From positions 1 through 5,606 of the forward strand of contig JBJKRF010000065.1 in the NCBI GenBank assembly GCA_046704785.1: DNA of 5,606 nucleotides. The letters are read 5' to 3'. Position numbers and translations under genes: made by a program. The DNA is from JBJKRF01 sp046704785. GTDB taxonomy: Bacteria; Chloroflexota; Anaerolineae; Anaerolineales; Villigracilaceae. Under the pieces are notes generated by a model. It saw only the letters and a program-made list of their open reading frames with translations, searched no databases and had not been told where the DNA came from. Positions 4,805 to 5,606 of this stretch are shown here, piece by piece. Positions within the stretch are counted from its first letter, which is position 1. Each line of letters starts with the position of its first letter.

Positions 4805-4866
4805 CGAGCGGCCGAAGCCGCCCCGGAGTGGGATGGCCCTGCCGACCATAATTAGGCGGTTTTCTG
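4805..4866. other. short intergenic stretch with a GC hairpin between convergent genes
   Basis: GCGGC (4808-4812) pairs with GCCGC (4817-4821) around a CGAA loop. Nothing else is recognised. The sequence turns from GC-rich to AT-rich near 4850, where the restriction-protein fragment begins. Confidence 0.4.
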
Positions 4867-5508
4867 TTACCCAATGGGTGCTTGCCATATAGTACGAGCC
4901 TTTTCCCAAAGACTCTCTGCACGTTCGATAATTTCAGCTTCTGTCCACCTTTTTTTCATCTCGAACCATTCATTTAGCGAATAGTGGCTTGACGCATAAA
5001 ATTCTTTTTTCTTGCCGAAAGGCAAACTTGATAATTCTGAATTGTATGCTGTAAGAGTTAAATTTCCGATTGTATCTCCGTAAGTCTCGTTAATTTCATC
5101 TGCCTTTTTCCCAAGCACAGCACGCCACTCGTCAGTTAATGTTTGTGGCATTACATGTTCTATTGTGGCTGAGGTTAAATCAGCCAATTCCTTGTGTCCA
5201 AAACTCGACTCCAACGAGTCTAAAATCAATTTACACCGCTTGCCTTTACTGTAAACCTGATAGCGTATCCATGCTTCTTTGAATTCGGTATCTTTTGGCC
5301 ACCTTCCGCCAGACGAACCTGAACTTAACTCTTTTTTCAACCAAAACCAAATGTTTTCTTCTTGAAAATTTTTGGAAGCCTGCAAGAATATCCTTTTCAA
5401 TTGATTTGTTGGAACGCCACAAACATCTCTACGAACAACAAAAGATTCAATACTTCTTAAGCAATGGTGAAAATCATCCCAGCAATTCCAAATTTGAAAC
5501 TTACAGAC
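4867..5508 (-). pseudogene. C-terminal fragment of a GmrSD-type (DUF262/DUF1524) restriction protein
   Basis: About 213 residues open on the minus strand, ending at TAA (4867-4869). The C-terminal part is a DUF1524 HNH-like nuclease domain: IEHVMPQ with His at 5155-5157, then GDTIGNLTLTAYNSEL and the closing W-T-E-x-E-I-x-E-R...A-x-x-I-W block. Upstream, conserved DUF262-family sequence (IESFVVRR, then VCGVPTN and a LKRIF helix) continues past the TTG at 5400 to about 5478, so 5400 is not a true start. An in-frame TAG at 5509-5511 and the GC-rich hairpin cluster beyond leave no room for the roughly 350-residue N-terminal DUF262 NTPase/nuclease domain. Intact relatives (GmrS/GmrD, SspE, BrxU-like) restrict modified phage DNA. 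AT-rich composition contrasts with the neighbouring GC-rich genes, pointing to horizontal acquisition followed by truncation. The DUF1524 call is strong; complete loss of function is inferred. Confidence 0.82.
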
Positions 5509-5540
5509 CTATTTTGAACTATTGCCTGGTCATACGGCAC

Positions 5541-5606
5541 GGCTAAAGCCACCTCTCAGGGCGTGGCAGCCCTTCGGGCTGGCAAATTTTAGCCCCGTAG
5601 GGGCTT
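5541..5606. repeat. cluster of short GC hairpins running off the right end (REP/IS-end-like)
   Basis: Three small hairpins in a row: GGCT-AA-AGCC (5541-5550), AGCCC-TTC-GGGCT (5568-5580) and AGCCCC-GTA-GGGGCT (5591-5605). Such strings of GC hairpins carrying AGCC/GGCT stems are typical of REP-type palindromes and of some insertion-sequence ends. They abut the point where the restriction gene loses homology. No transposase is visible before the window ends. Confidence 0.5.

Noticed and set aside
4728..4922. 64-codon minus-strand frame over the intergenic inverted repeat
   Set aside because: It overlaps the end of the restriction fragment and the hairpin region, with no ribosome-binding site or family resemblance.

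Overview
The window looks like bacterial chromosome from an uncultivated or environmental lineage. It contains an F420-type luciferase-like oxidoreductase, a small ferredoxin of a type I associate with Chloroflexota, a GC-rich metabolic core, and AT-rich accessory DNA at both edges. Chloroflexota (Anaerolineae-like) is my best guess, but it is inference from gene content and not proven here.

Layout. Positions 1-299 are the 3' part of a group II intron. Domains V and VI are clearly foldable, but no maturase is encoded in the 230 bases before domain V. Next comes an AT-rich leader (300-492) and a plus-strand site-2 protease with two C-terminal CBS domains (493-1590). A perfect 17-bp hairpin (1602-1643) separates it from a convergent minus-strand operon. 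In transcription order that operon is an LsrG/YgiN-like antibiotic-biosynthesis-monooxygenase-fold protein (3461-3156), an iron-containing alcohol dehydrogenase family protein (3152-1998) and a two-cluster ferredoxin (1967-1665). The first two genes are 3 nt apart and the last two 30 nt apart. The operon has a good sigma70-type promoter (TTGCCG, 17 bp, TATAGT) that sits within a perfect 10-bp dyad (3506-3544).

Divergent from it, behind a long leader holding a palindromic dispersed-repeat-like element (3595-3685), is a plus-strand LLM-class flavin/F420-dependent oxidoreductase (3766-4698). It ends in a large inverted repeat followed by a T-run (4724-4804). The right end is AT-rich: the C-terminal part of a GmrSD-type (DUF262/DUF1524) restriction protein on the minus strand, lacking its N-terminal nuclease domain and blocked by an in-frame stop, then a cluster of short GC-rich hairpins running off the end.

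How the parts may work together. The central block (3-gene minus operon plus divergent oxidoreductase) reads as a small redox/catabolic locus: a carbonyl-compound isomerase or monooxygenase-fold enzyme, a dehydrogenase, a low-potential electron carrier and a deazaflavin/flavin oxidoreductase, sharing one intergenic control region. The substrate cannot be read from the sequence. The dehydrogenase has replaced one of its usual metal-binding histidines (Gln196) and a conserved active-site histidine (Gly264). The ferredoxin has Asp in place of the second cysteine of its first cluster motif. I did not find a CRISPR array, tRNA, rRNA or an unmistakably new multi-gene system. The most promising candidate is the three-gene redox operon with its non-canonical ligands and promoter dyad.
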